DNA of 64,000 nucleotides from Hordeum vulgare subsp. vulgare. Lineage: Eukaryota; Streptophyta; Magnoliopsida; Poales; Poaceae. This document shows positions 22,561-33,599 of the stretch, piece after piece. Location: assembly GCF_904849725.1 (NCBI RefSeq), contig NC_058523.1:344513948-344577947 (forward strand). The letters are read 5' to 3'. Below the pieces are notes generated by a model. It worked only from the letters and a program-made list of their open reading frames with translations, was not told the DNA's origin and ran no database searches. The stretch's first letter is position 1; each line of letters starts with the position of its first letter. A program made the translations under genes and the position numbers.

Positions 22561-23975
22561 ATGGTGACATTGCAAATATTATCGCCTTTCATAGGTTAGG
22601 ACATGCCGAAATAGTATTAAATATCTTGTCTCGTATAAAGTTTATGGAACATAAACCTCTAAAGAGTCAAATTCAGTATAACCACCATGTCATATAGTCA
22701 ATATTTTACTAAAGAGAATGCAGGTATAAGGGGAAAATGTTTGTCTTTGACAAGAGTAGTCTCCAAATTGCTTAGTCGAAGCCTGATACTCTTATAAGAA
22801 TACTAGTGGGCGAAGGCGTGGAGACACGTCGCGCCCGTACAAGTGCCTTTGGCTTATACATTTGTTATTGATGCTTAAAAACTATAAGAACAACATAATA
22901 CACATGTCGGATGAGCGAAAAACTACAACTGGTTGAACATTATGGGGTACATTGTATTGGCTAGATGGTTCAAATTTTCTAATGAAAAAAGAAGAAAGCC
23001 AATGAAGTACAAGCATTTCTTTACATTCTAAGCTATCATAAACAAATGTGAATAGAAGGTTGGCAGGCTAAACGAGTGAGATCATTTTATAACACATATG
23101 GTTTGCCTCCCCAATGGCGATAGTACATTCCTTTTTTTTCATTTACTTGGAAATATTCAAATATCTACTCCGGAGTAGGTGGCCGACCATGGATAAGAGG
23201 TACCCTATGCAAATACATCAAAAAGTCAGCTTTAGGTTCCCCTTCTTATGGCATTTTCTAGAGTTTTAATGGGTAAACATGAATTTTTCCCCACATAGAA
23301 GACATCACAATGAGCGAATAGGTGCTTACAACACGATCCTTATATAATGTTATGTCATACAAAAATAATGTGATCCAATTATCATTTAAAAGTTCTCTAT
23401 GGCTCTAAATGTTTGAGCAAAAAATATATTAAACCATGGTTTTGTTTGTGACTTATGGAACCAAAACATCAAATTTACCTTAACAACAAGTTTGACGGAT
23501 GTGTATCTTTCCTAGAAAAGAGGTTGAATAAGATGGCAGTGTGGTGCAGCTCCGTTGGTCGAGGCCCCCGCTTGGGCCTCCTAGGGAACCACTGTCCTGG
23601 TCATCGATCAACTACCAATGCATCTCCTCCAATCTTCTGCTGATTTGGGAGCCACTTCCATAGCCACACTTCACTCATAAGAGGAGGGGGGCAGATAGGC
23701 ATGGTAAGGCACACACAAGTGGAGAGGGCCACTGGAAAAGCGAGCAGGAGGATCCCTACAACATGAATATAGGTGGCGGTAGAGGAGGAGGGGACATGTG
23801 TGGGTGGAGGGAAAACATGATAGATTGGAGGCGGGGAAGAATGAATGGGAGTGTCTCGGAAAAGAGGAGGAGGGTTTGGTCTAAGTGGTGGATTCCATTT
23901 TGATGCTAAGTGAAAGAAGTTTTTTGAACAATGGTGAACCAACCAAGCCAATACCCATCAAAAACTAGTAGCATA
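22561..23975. other. Unassigned intergenic stretch
   Basis: No gene, RNA or element end that I can support. A GC-richer part at 23535-23850 holds a 116-codon minus ORF (23601-23951), Pro-rich with one hydrophobic run, without recognisable domain or repeat. The rest is AT-rich. Confidence 0.4.
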
Positions 23976-24290
23976 AAATGAGCATACCTCAGATGGTTAG
24001 GTTCTTGTGGTTGAACCAGCCCATCAGGGTTCAATGCATAGACTTGGCACTGGTGCTTTCTTTTTGCAGGATTTATTCCAGTCCTTTTTGCGATGTGTGT
24101 TTAGTGGGAGGAGATGTTCCCATCGGCTACGAAAGTACCTGCGATGACTTCATTAATCTCAAGTTGTTACGTCGGCTCAATATCTCGGAGGTAGTCATAA
24201 AGATAAGATCTACGTGCGTGCGTTTGTAGGGGTGAGTGCATGTGTGTGTATGTGGGTTTCTGTATCGTATTAAATTAAGAAAATATAGCA
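23976..24290 (+). mobile_element. tRNA-derived SINE copy 1 (Au-SINE-like)
   Basis: It starts with a tRNA-like head: an A-box-like 'gatggttagg' and a B-box-like 'gggttcaatgc' (about 24026). The body shares with copy 2 (24324-24468 plus 33941-34088) the blocks 'ttagtgggaggagatgttcc', 'gcgatgacttcattaatctc' and the 'gtgcgtgcgtttgtaggggtgag' region. Ends at a run near 'tgtatcgtattaaa'. Exact ends uncertain. Such elements depend on LINE proteins. Confidence 0.55.
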
Positions 24291-25594
24291 AACTCAAAAG
24301 AAAAACGAGTACATGGAGAAAATCAACGTGTGGTTGGATGGTTAGGATGATATTGGTACCCCCCTCCTCGTCAGGGTTGAAGTCCCACGCATGACACTGG
24401 TGCTCGTATTTTTTTGGATTTTTTCTGGGCCTTTCGACTATGTGAGTTCAGTGGGAAGAGATACTTCCTGTTAGAGCATATTTTTCCAGATGTGGTTTTG
24501 GTAATTGATGACAATGCCTATGGACTAATGGTTGCCTTAAGTTATCTTCGAACGATTTGTCCATAGGCACTTCTTGAAGTCCATCTGTTGGTCTCAAGGA
24601 GTTTATATGATGACCAATGTGGTATTCAAGGTATTAGCCAAAGAATGGTCATAAAGACACTAGGTTGATCAAGACTAAGTGTAAGAGTAAATCAAGTTGA
24701 TCAACACACAAAGCGTACAAGATGTACCGAGAGGGATCAAGTGATCCCATGGTACGGTAAGCATTGTCCATTACGCTTTTGTGTACTAACCCATGGTCTT
24801 CGTGAGAGTTCTATGCGGGGTTAGGTGTGTTTCCATGGGATTGCATCAAGAGGAAGATATCATACAACCCATGGAGGATGACGTCAAGTGGTGGTCGTCA
24901 TCAAGATTGCGGTGTGCAAGTTCAAGTGGATCATCACGAACATATCATGCTTGAAGCTTGCCGTCCATTGTGGTGGCAATGGACTTGTGAATATGTGCTA
25001 AAGAGTGACTCACCCATAGTGAGTATGGGGGAGCATTCAACTAGTCTTCACCAAGCCAACACAATCAAGAAAGGTGGCCCATCTTGAGGAAGTCAATATC
25101 ATCATCATCTAGATCAAGTGGACCATGTGAAAGGTATATGTTTGCCCTTGATATGTTTTTCTATTTTAGGATAGATCATCGTACTATCAAGGGGGGCTCT
25201 CAAGTGAGTTGCTTGATCGTCTTGTTCGTTGAGAGCTCCAACCATTTGCATACTTGCATCATATTTCTTGGTTCTTGTTTGCTGTTTCTCTTTGTGAGTA
25301 TTATAGCTTATGGTCATATTTATGACAAGCTCGAGTTCATCGAAAACAGAGTTTATGTGCATCTTCTATGATGTTTTTGATGTTGGAGTTTTTGCCAGAT
25401 CTTCATTCATATATGTTTCACATCTCTATACCTTTGGCATTTTCATAATTGCATGTTCTTTAGATTTTTACAGTCGCTGTTGGATAGCTCCTGTCGTCTT
25501 GAATCCAACAATCTTGAGTTTGCTCAATTCAGAGCTCATATGTGAAAGTTATGGTAGTTTAGGGCATGTTTTCTCTCTCAAGCAGAAGTACCTC

Positions 25595-25845
25595 TAGGGC
25601 ACAGCGGTAGTACCGCTGTGGCACTAGTGCCGCCCTCCCCTGTCGACCTCTCTTCCGCTTATATTTTTCTTCTGGCATCTTCGGGGTCTTTTTATATTTT
25701 GAGCGGTAGTACCGCTGGGGCGCGCGGTAGTACCACTCCAACGACACTACCGCCTCAAGATCTCTACCGTTTGCATATTTTTCCTTGAAACTTCTGTTCC
25801 AGCGGAAGTACCGCTCACCTGAGCGGTACTACCGCTTGTGCACTA
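25595..25845. repeat. Dispersed palindrome 'agcggtagtaccgct' cluster in LTR B
   Basis: At least six copies or half-copies of 'gcggtagtaccgc' or 'gcggtactaccgc' in either orientation, e.g. near 25605, 25703, 25725, 25802 and 25821. They sit just upstream of the TATA motif at 25879, so they could be promoter elements; that is inference. Confidence 0.6.
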
Positions 25846-26629
25846 ACTGAGTGCATAATGATTTGATTTGGAGAGGCCTATAAAAGGGGGTCTTCTTCCC
25901 CAATGGTTTTCTATCCGTTGAGCTCGTGTTCTTCCCCCATTGTTGACCTTCTTAGAGCTTTCTAAATCTCACTCCCTCGAATGATTCTTGCTAGTTCTTT
26001 AGGGAAAATAGAGAGTAGATCTAGATCCACATTTCCACCAATCACTTTCTCCTCTATGTTAGGGGAACCCCTTGGATCTTGATCTTGTAGTTCTTTGTGA
26101 GCTCCTTGTTCTTCCTCTCTTATTACTCCATAGATTTTGTTGTTGTGGATGGATTTGAGTGTGAGGGACCTGACCACTTCGTGTGTTCTTGCCATTGCAT
26201 TAGTTGCATCAGTATGAGTTCTCCATCGTGATACGAGAAAGTGAAGTTTGAGAAGCTTGTTACCCTTGGCTACTTGGTACCCTAGAAGTTGTTCTTCGTG
26301 GATGCTTTGGCGTCCTAGAAGCTTGGTGGTACCTCAGAGCTCAATGATTGTGGTGTAAAGCTCTGGGCAAGCATTGGGATCTCCAATTAGGTTGTGGAGA
26401 TTGCCCCGAGCATTTGTGGTTACCTCGAATCCATATTCCATTGTGGTGAAGCTTCGTGATGTTGTTGGGAGCCTTTAATTAAGTTGTGGAGATCGCCCCA
26501 ACCTTGTTTGTATGGGTTCGGTGACCGCCCTCAAGGGTCCCTTAGTGGAATAACAGTATCTTGCATTGTGCAAGGGCGTGAGGAGATTACGGTGGCCTTA
26601 GTGGCATCTTGGGGAGTATTCTGCCTCCA

Positions 26630-28280
26630 TGATACGTCTCCAACATATCTATAATTTTTGATTGTTCCATGCTATTATCTTGTCAACTTTGGATGTTTTA
26701 TATGAATGAATATGCTATTTTATATCTTTTTTGGGACTAACCTATTAACTCAGTGCCAAGTGCCAGTTTCTGTTTTTTCCGTGTTTTTGGCCCATTTTCA
26801 GACGGAGTCCAAATGGAATGAAAGTTTACGATGATTTTTTTGGACCAAAAGAGACCCCGAAGCTTTGGGAGAAGGCCAGATGGGCCACGAGGGAGTCACA
26901 AGCCCTCACGCCGCCACCACCCCCCGGTGGTGGCGCGCAGGCTTGTGACCTCCTCATGGGCCCAACCGACGTAATTCCACCGCCATAAATTCCTATAAAT
27001 TCAGAAACCCCCAAAAAGAAACCTAGATCGGGAGTTCCGCCGCCGCAAGCCTTTGTAGCCACCAAAAACCAATCTGGAGCCCGTTCCGGCACCCTGCTGG
27101 AAGGGGAATCCATCTCCGGTGGCCATCTTCATCATCCCGGTGATCTCCATGACGAGGAGGGAGTAGTTCTCCCTCGGGTCTGAGGGTATGTACCAGTAGC
27201 TATGTGTTTGATCTCTCTCTCTCGTGTTCTTGAGATGTTTTGATCTTGATGTACCATGGGCTTTGCTACTATATTTGGATCTTATGATGTTCTTCCCCCT
27301 CTCCCTCTTATAATGAATTGAGTTTCCCCTTTGGAGTTATCTTATCGGATTGAGTCTTTGAGAACACTTGATGTATGTCTTGCATGTGTCTATCTGCTGT
27401 GATCAACTTGCGGGTTTGTGACATTGGGAACCTATGCATATGGGTTGGCACACGTCGGATTCATGTGAGTACTTGATGTATGTTTTGGTGATCAACTTGT
27501 GGGTTCGTGACATTTGGAACCTATGCATAGGGGTTGGCACACGTTTTGACTCTCTGGTAGAAACTTTTGGGCACTCTTTGAAGTTCTATGTGTTGGTTTA
27601 ATAGATGATTCTGAGATTATGTGATGCATACCGTATAATCATGCCCACGGATACTTGAGGTGACAATGGAGTATCTAGGTGACATTAGGGTCTTGGTTGA
27701 TATGTATCTTAAGGTGTTATTCTAGTACAAACTCTATGATAGATCGATCAGAAAGAATAACTTTGTGGTGGTTTCGTACCCAACAATAATCTCTTCGTTT
27801 GTTCCCCGCTATTAGTGACTTTGGAGTGACTCTTTGTTACATGTTGAGGGCTAGTTATATGATCCAGTTATGTTATCATTGTTGAGAGAACTTCACTAGT
27901 GAAAGTATGAACCCTAGGCCTTGTTTCCACGCATTGCAATACCGTTCGTGCTCACTTTTGTTACTAGTTACCTTGCTGTTTTTGTAATTTCAGATTACAA
28001 AAACCTATATCTACCATCCTTATTGCACTTGTTTCACCATCTCTTTGCCAAACTAGTTCACCTATACAACTTACCATTGTATTGGGTGTGTTGGGGACAC
28101 AAGAGACTCTTTGTTATTTGGTTGCAGGGTTGCTTGAGAGAGACCATCTTCATCCTACGCCTCCCGCGGACTGATAAACCTTAGGTCACCCACTTGAGGG
28201 AAAATTGCTACTGTCCTACAAACCTCTGCGCTTGGAGGCCCAACAACGTCTACAAGGAGAAGGTTGCGTAGTAGACATCA
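26630..28280 (+). repeat. 5' LTR of element F
   Basis: It runs from TGATACGTCTCC to GTAGTAGACATCA. TATAAAT at 26994-27000 is the promoter candidate. Two imperfect copies of a phrase around 'atcaacttg.gggtt.gtgacatt' (27402-27445 and 27490-27535) lie within. No ORF in it is credible, including 27921-28184. Confidence 0.93.
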
Positions 28281-28290
28281 AGCTCTTTTC

Positions 28291-28372
28291 TGGCGCCGTT
28301 GCCGGGGAGGCTAGGTAAGCGGCACTAACATCCCGTCAACGAAGCTCTTTTCTGGCGCCGTTGCCGGGGAGG
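28291..28372 (+). promoter_or_regulatory. Duplicated primer-binding site of element F (tRNA-Asp type)
   Basis: TGGCGCCGTTGCCGGGGAGG occurs at 28291-28310 and again at 28353-28372, each preceded by 'agctcttttc'. The first 18 bases exactly complement the 3' end of plant tRNA-Asp. The first copy is 10 bases from the LTR and is the likely functional site. The second arose by a 62 bp tandem duplication. Confidence 0.85.
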
Positions 28373-28416
28373 TTAGCGCTTGAATGTATATCTTTAGATC
28401 TTGCAATTGAATCTTT

Positions 28417-29025
28417 TTGTTTCTTGTTCTTTTGCTAGAAAACTACAAAAAAATGGAATTGAGGATGCCTCATATGCTCCATCTTTTCAATGTCTTTCGT
28501 GAGCATGATGAGAAGGAAAATTGTGCTCAAGTGCTGAAAGAAGAATTAAATAGAATGCTTGGCATAGAATATGTGAATGATGAGCATGATTGCAATGTTG
28601 TTAGCATGAATTCTATGAATACCCATGATGCTAATGATATGCAAAGCCACAAGCTTGGGGATGCTATATTTGATGAAGATGATCTTTTTAGTTCTTCCAC
28701 TTTGAATGATCAAAATTATTTTGATGAAAGCATGCCCCCTATCTATGATGATTATTGTGAGGATACTTATGCTCTAAAGAAGAGGGATGATAAAGCTTGT
28801 CATACTTTCGGAAACCCCTTTGCTAAACCTTTATTTTTCATTGTGGACACAATTTGTGGTGCTCAAGTCTTTTACGATACTCCCACTACTATTCTTGAGA
28901 ATAGATTTCCTTATGTGGAGAGTAGTAAAATTTCTATGCTTGTAGATCATGAAAAGAAAGCCTTAGGTGCTGGTTATATTGTTGAATTCATTCATGATGC
29001 TACTGAAAATTACTATGAGAGATGA
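28417..29025 (+). CDS. Uncharacterised ORF of non-autonomous Gypsy-type element F, interrupted by a stop
   Basis: 202 codons; the Met at 28453 is an alternative start. The product is acidic and hydrophilic with an Asp/Asn/Met-rich middle (SMNSMNTHDANDMQ, FDEDDLF, MPPIYDDYCEDTYAL) and a C-terminal part FGNPFAKPLFF...MLVDHEKKALGAGY. I recognise no catalytic motif. The frame continues past TGA 29023-29025 for 72 more codons to a stop at 29242-29244 (region with KIPMHRKWVRL). The related sequence in composite A has a Gly codon instead of this stop, so TGA is a premature stop. Similar reading frames are common in Triticeae Gypsy repeats in my recollection; function unknown. Probably not expressed as a full product. 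Confidence 0.6.
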   Translation: MFLVLLLENYKKMELRMPHMLHLFNVFREHDEKENCAQVLKEELNRMLGIEYVNDEHDCNVVSMNSMNTHDANDMQSHKLGDAIFDEDDLFSSSTLNDQNYFDESMPPIYDDYCEDTYALKKRDDKACHTFGNPFAKPLFFIVDTICGAQVFYDTPTTILENRFPYVESSKISMLVDHEKKALGAGYIVEFIHDATENYYER

Positions 29026-29244
29026 TCATATGCTTCTACTTATTGCAATAGTATCAAGCTTCCTCTCCATGTGTTGAAATTTTTGAAGCTATGCTTGTTT
29101 TGCCTTCCTATGCTAGTTGATTCTTGCTCCAATAAATTGTTTGATCACAAAATCCCGATGCATAGGAAGTGGGTTAGACTTAAATGTGCTAGACATTTTC
29201 TCCATGATGCTCTCGTTGTGTTTCAATCCTTACCTTTTATGTGA

Positions 29245-31944
29245 GCATCATTGAAATCAATGCCTAGCTAAGGGCGTTAAACGATAGCGCTTGTTGGGAG
29301 GCAACCCAATGAATAAATTTTTCTTTGCTTTTTTGCTTCCTGTTTTGTTTTCTCCACACCATCATAATTCTGTTATGATTGTGTCCTTTTTGTTTCTTTT
29401 TGTGTTTGTGCCAAGCAAAACCGTTATGATTAGTCTTGGTGATGATTGTTTGATCATGCTGGAAAAAGACAGAAACTTTCTGCTCACAAAAAGAATTTTG
29501 ATTTTTATTCTGTAATAGGTTTTGAGCTGATTCTTTTTGCTGCTGATTTCTATGCAATTTCTTCAGACTTTCGTAATTGTTCAGATTTTTTAAAGTACCA
29601 GAAGTATACGAAATATATAGATTGCTACAGACTGGTCTGTTGTTAACAGATTCTGTTTTTGTTGTGTTGGTTGCTTATTTTGATGAAACTATGGATAGTA
29701 TCGGAGGGTATTAGCCATGGAAGATTGAAAATACAGTAACCCAACATCAGAATAAGTAGAATTTAAGTTTGCTACAGTACCTAAAGAAGTGGTGGTTTTC
29801 TTTCTCATACTAATGTTATCACGAGTTTCTGTTTAAGTTTCGTGTTGTGAAGTTTTCAAGTTTTGGGTGAAGTTCTTATGGACAAAGAGATAAAGAGTGG
29901 CAAGAGCTCAAGCTTGGGGATGCCCAAGGCACCACAAGAGATTCAAGGATGCCGTAAAAGCCTAAGATTGGGGATGCCCCGGGAAGGCATCCCCTCTCTC
30001 GTCTTCAATCCATCGGTAACGTTACTTGGGGCTATATTTTTATTCACCACATGTTATGTGTTTTTGCTTGGAGCGTCTTGTATCGTAGGAGTCTTTTATT
30101 TTTTTGTGTCACAATCTTCCTTTCTGCACACCTAGAGAGAGACATGCATTCACCGTGATTTTTTCGAGCTTCACTTATATCTTTTGGTAGACAATTCAGC
30201 TCACATGTGCTTCACTTATATCTTTTGAGCTAGATACTTTTGCTCTATGTGCTTCACTTATATATTTTAGAGCACAACGGTGCGTGGCTTGGTAGTTGAT
30301 CTATGCTTTGAAAGTAGTCTCAAAAGGGGTAGTTATCCAAAGGGATACCAAAACTTCCACCTTCATGTGCATTGAATAGTTAGAGAAGTTTGATTCATCT
30401 CAATTAGTTTTGAGTTGTGGTTTTGGTAATATTGAAGTCATGCTAGTAAGGTGTTGTGGATCTAGAAATACTTGTGTTGAAGTTAGTGATTCCCGTAGCA
30501 TGCACGTATGGTGAACCACTGTGTGATGAAATCTGAGCATGATTAGTCTATTCATTGTCATCCTTTGCGTGGCGGTCGGGATCGCGCGATGGTTTATACC
30601 TACCAACCCTTCCCCTAGGAGTATGCGTTGAATGCTTTGTTTCGATTACTAATAAAACTTTTGCAACAAGTATATGAGTTCTTCATGACTAATGTTGAGT
30701 CCATGGTTTAGATGCACTTTCACCTTCCACCATCACTATCTTCTTAGTGCCGTGCAACTTTCGCCGGTGCACAAAACCCACCATTAGCCTCCCTCAAAAC
30801 AGCCACCATACCTACCTACTATGGCTTTTTCAAAGTCATTCCAAGATATATTGCCATGCAACTACCACCATGACATGTGCCACCACGTATACATTGCCAT
30901 TGCATGATCATAAGATAGCTAGCATGATGTTTCCATTAATGTCTATGCCATGCTAGATCACTGCCACGGTACACTACCGAAGGCATTCCATATAGAGTCA
31001 TCATTGCTCTAAGTTTTGAGTTGTAAGTGTGATGATCATCATTGAGGGAGCATTGTCCCATGTGAGGAAATAAAAGAGGCCAGCGAAGCCCATTTACAAA
31101 AAGAGGCCAAAGATGCCCACCAAAAAAGAGGCCAAAGAGCCCACAAAGAAAATGAGAGAAAAAGAGAGAAGGGACAATGCTACTATCCTTCCACACTTGT
31201 GCTTATTAAGCATGATCTTCATGATTGAGAGTCTCTCGTTTGGTCACCACCATATAGCTAGTGGGAAATTTTCATTGTATAACTTGGCTTGTATATTCCA
31301 ATGATAGGCTTCCTCAAAATTGCCTTAGGTCTTCGTGAGCAAGCAAGTTGGATGTACACCCATTAGTTTTCTTTAAGAGCTTTCACACACTCTTAGCTCT
31401 AGTGCATCATTCGTATGGCAATCCCTACTCATTCACATTGATATCTATTGATGAGTATCTCATAGCTCATTGATATGCCTAGTTAATGTGATCATCTTCT
31501 CCTTGTTTGCCTTGCAACCTCCACCACACTCCACACCACTTATAATGCTAAAACCATGGCTCACGCTCATGTATTGCGTGAGAGTTGAAAAGGTTTGAGA
31601 AAGTAAAGGTGTGAAACAATTACTTGGCCAATACCGGGGTTGTGCATGATTTAAATTCGTTGTGCAATGATGATAGAGCATAGCCAGACTATATGTTGTT
31701 GTACGGATAACTTTCTTTTGGCCTTGTTATTTTGAAAGTTCATGATTACCTTGCTAGTTTGCTTGAATTATTATTGTTTCCACGTCAATAGCAAACTATT
31801 GTTTTGAATCTAATGGATCTGAATATTCATGTCACGTGAGAGAAGTTAGAAAGGACAACTATGTTAGGTAGCATGCAACATCAAAAATTCATTCTTTATC
31901 ACTTCCCTACTCGAAGACGAGCATGAGTTAAGCTTGGGGATGCT
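29245..31944 (+). other. Non-coding 3' internal region of element F with PPT
   Basis: 2.7 kb without a credible ORF. It matches 13486-16136 of composite E in inverted orientation, for example 'aagggcgttaaacgatagcg' (29271) and the 'gaaggcatcccctctctcgtc' block (29984). The PPT-like 'agcttggggatgct' is at 31931-31944. A copy of the same phrase with 'gcttggggatgcccaagg' lies at about 29912. Confidence 0.85.
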
Positions 31945-33599
31945 TGATACGTCTCCAACGTATCTATAATTTTTTATGGTTCCATGATATTATCTTGTCA
32001 ACTTTGGATGTTTTATATGCATGAATATGCCATTTTATATCTTTTTTGGGACTAACCTATTAACTTAGTGCCAAGTGCCACTTTCTGTTTTTTCCGTGTT
32101 TTTGGCCCATTTTCAGACGGAGTCCAAATGGAATGAAACTTTACGATGATTTTTTTGGACCAAAAGAGACCCCCGAAGCTTTGGGAGAAGGCCAGATGGG
32201 ACACGAGGGAGTCACAAGCCCTCACGCCGCCACCACCCCCCGGTGGTGGCGCGCAGGCTTGTGACCTCCTCGTGGGCCCAACCGACATAATACCACCGCC
32301 ATAAATTCCTATAAATACAGAAACCCCCAAAAAGAAACCTAGACCGGGAGTTCGGCCGCCGCAAGCCTCTGTAGCCACCAAAAACCAATCTGGAGCCTGT
32401 TCCGGCACCCTGCCGGAGGGGGAATCCATCTCCTGTGGCCATCTTCATCATCATCCCGGCGATCTCCATGACGAGGAGAGAGTAGTTCTCCCTCGGGTCT
32501 GAGGGTATGTACTAGTAGCTATGTGTTTGATCTGTCTCTCTCGTGTTCTTGAGATGTTTTGATCTCGATGTACCATGGGCTTTGCTACTATAGTTGGATC
32601 TTATGATGTTCTTCCCCCTCTCCCTCTTGTAATGAATTGAGTTTCCCCTTTGGAGTTATCTTATCGGATGGAGTCTTTGAGAACACTTGATGTATGTCTT
32701 GCACATGTCTATCTGCTGTGATCAACTTGCGGATTTGTGACATTGGGAACCTATGCATATGGGTTGGCACACGTTGGATTCATGTGAGTACTTGATGTAT
32801 GTTTTGGTGATCAACTTGCGGGTTCATGACATTGGGAACCTATGCACAGGGGTTGGCACACGTTTTGACTCTCTGGTAGAAACTTCGGGGCACTCTTTGA
32901 AGTTCTATGTGTTGGTTGAGTAGATGATTCTGAGATTATGTGATGCATACCGTATAATCATGCCCACAGATACTTGAGGTGACAATGGAGTATCTAGGTG
33001 ACATTAGGGTCTTGGTTGATATGTATCTTAAGGTGTTATTCTAGTACGAACTCTATGATAGATCGATCAGAAAGAATAACTTTGTGGTGGTTTCGTACCC
33101 GACAATAATCTCTTCGTTTGTTCCCTGCTATTAGTGACTTTGGAGTGACTATTTGTTACATGTTGAGGGCTAGTTATATGATCCAATTATGTTATCATTG
33201 TTGAGAGAACTTCACTAGTGAAAGTATGAACCCTAGGCCTTGTTTCCACGCATTGCAATGCCGTTCGTGCTCACTTTTGTTACTAGTTACCTTGCTGTTT
33301 TTGTAATTTCAGATTACAAAAACCTATATCTACCATCCTTATTGCACTTGTTTCACCATCTCTTCGCCGAACTAGTGCACCTATACAACTTACCATTGTA
33401 TTGGGTGTGTTGGGGACACAAGAGACTCTTTGTTATTTGGTTGCAGGGTTGCTTGAGAGATACCATCTTCATCCTACGCCTCCTGCGGATTGATAAACCT
33501 TAGGTCACCCACTTGAGGGAAAATTGCTACTGTCCTACAAACCTCTGCGCTTGGAGGCCCAACTACGTCTACAAGGAGAAGGTTGCGTAGTAGACATCA
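31945..33599 (+). repeat. 3' LTR of element F
   Basis: Same termini as the 5' LTR. TATAAATA is at 32310-32317. Differences from the 5' copy are scattered single bases and short indels, as expected after independent decay. Confidence 0.93.

Larger units (their letters stand above)
26630..33599 (+). mobile_element. Complete non-autonomous Gypsy-type element F
   Basis: LTRs at 26630-28280 and 31945-33599 (1651 and 1655 bp), perfect TSD CTCCA (26625-26629, 33600-33604), PBS right after the 5' LTR, and a PPT-like 'agcttggggatgct' right before the 3' LTR. The internal region (3.66 kb) has one ORF and no pol. By eye the LTRs differ at about 55-65 sites (about 3.5%). The internal region is homologous to that of composite E, but the LTR 3' halves differ, so E and F are related families. 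Intact termini mean it could have been mobilised in trans. Confidence 0.93.

Noticed and set aside
23601..23951. 116-codon minus ORF with one hydrophobic stretch
   Set aside because: Pro-rich, no family resemblance, no supporting context; mentioned only inside the unassigned stretch.
25595..25845. Possible CRISPR-like array
   Set aside because: Repeats are short palindromes with irregular spacing inside a plant LTR; no spacers of regular length and no cas genes.
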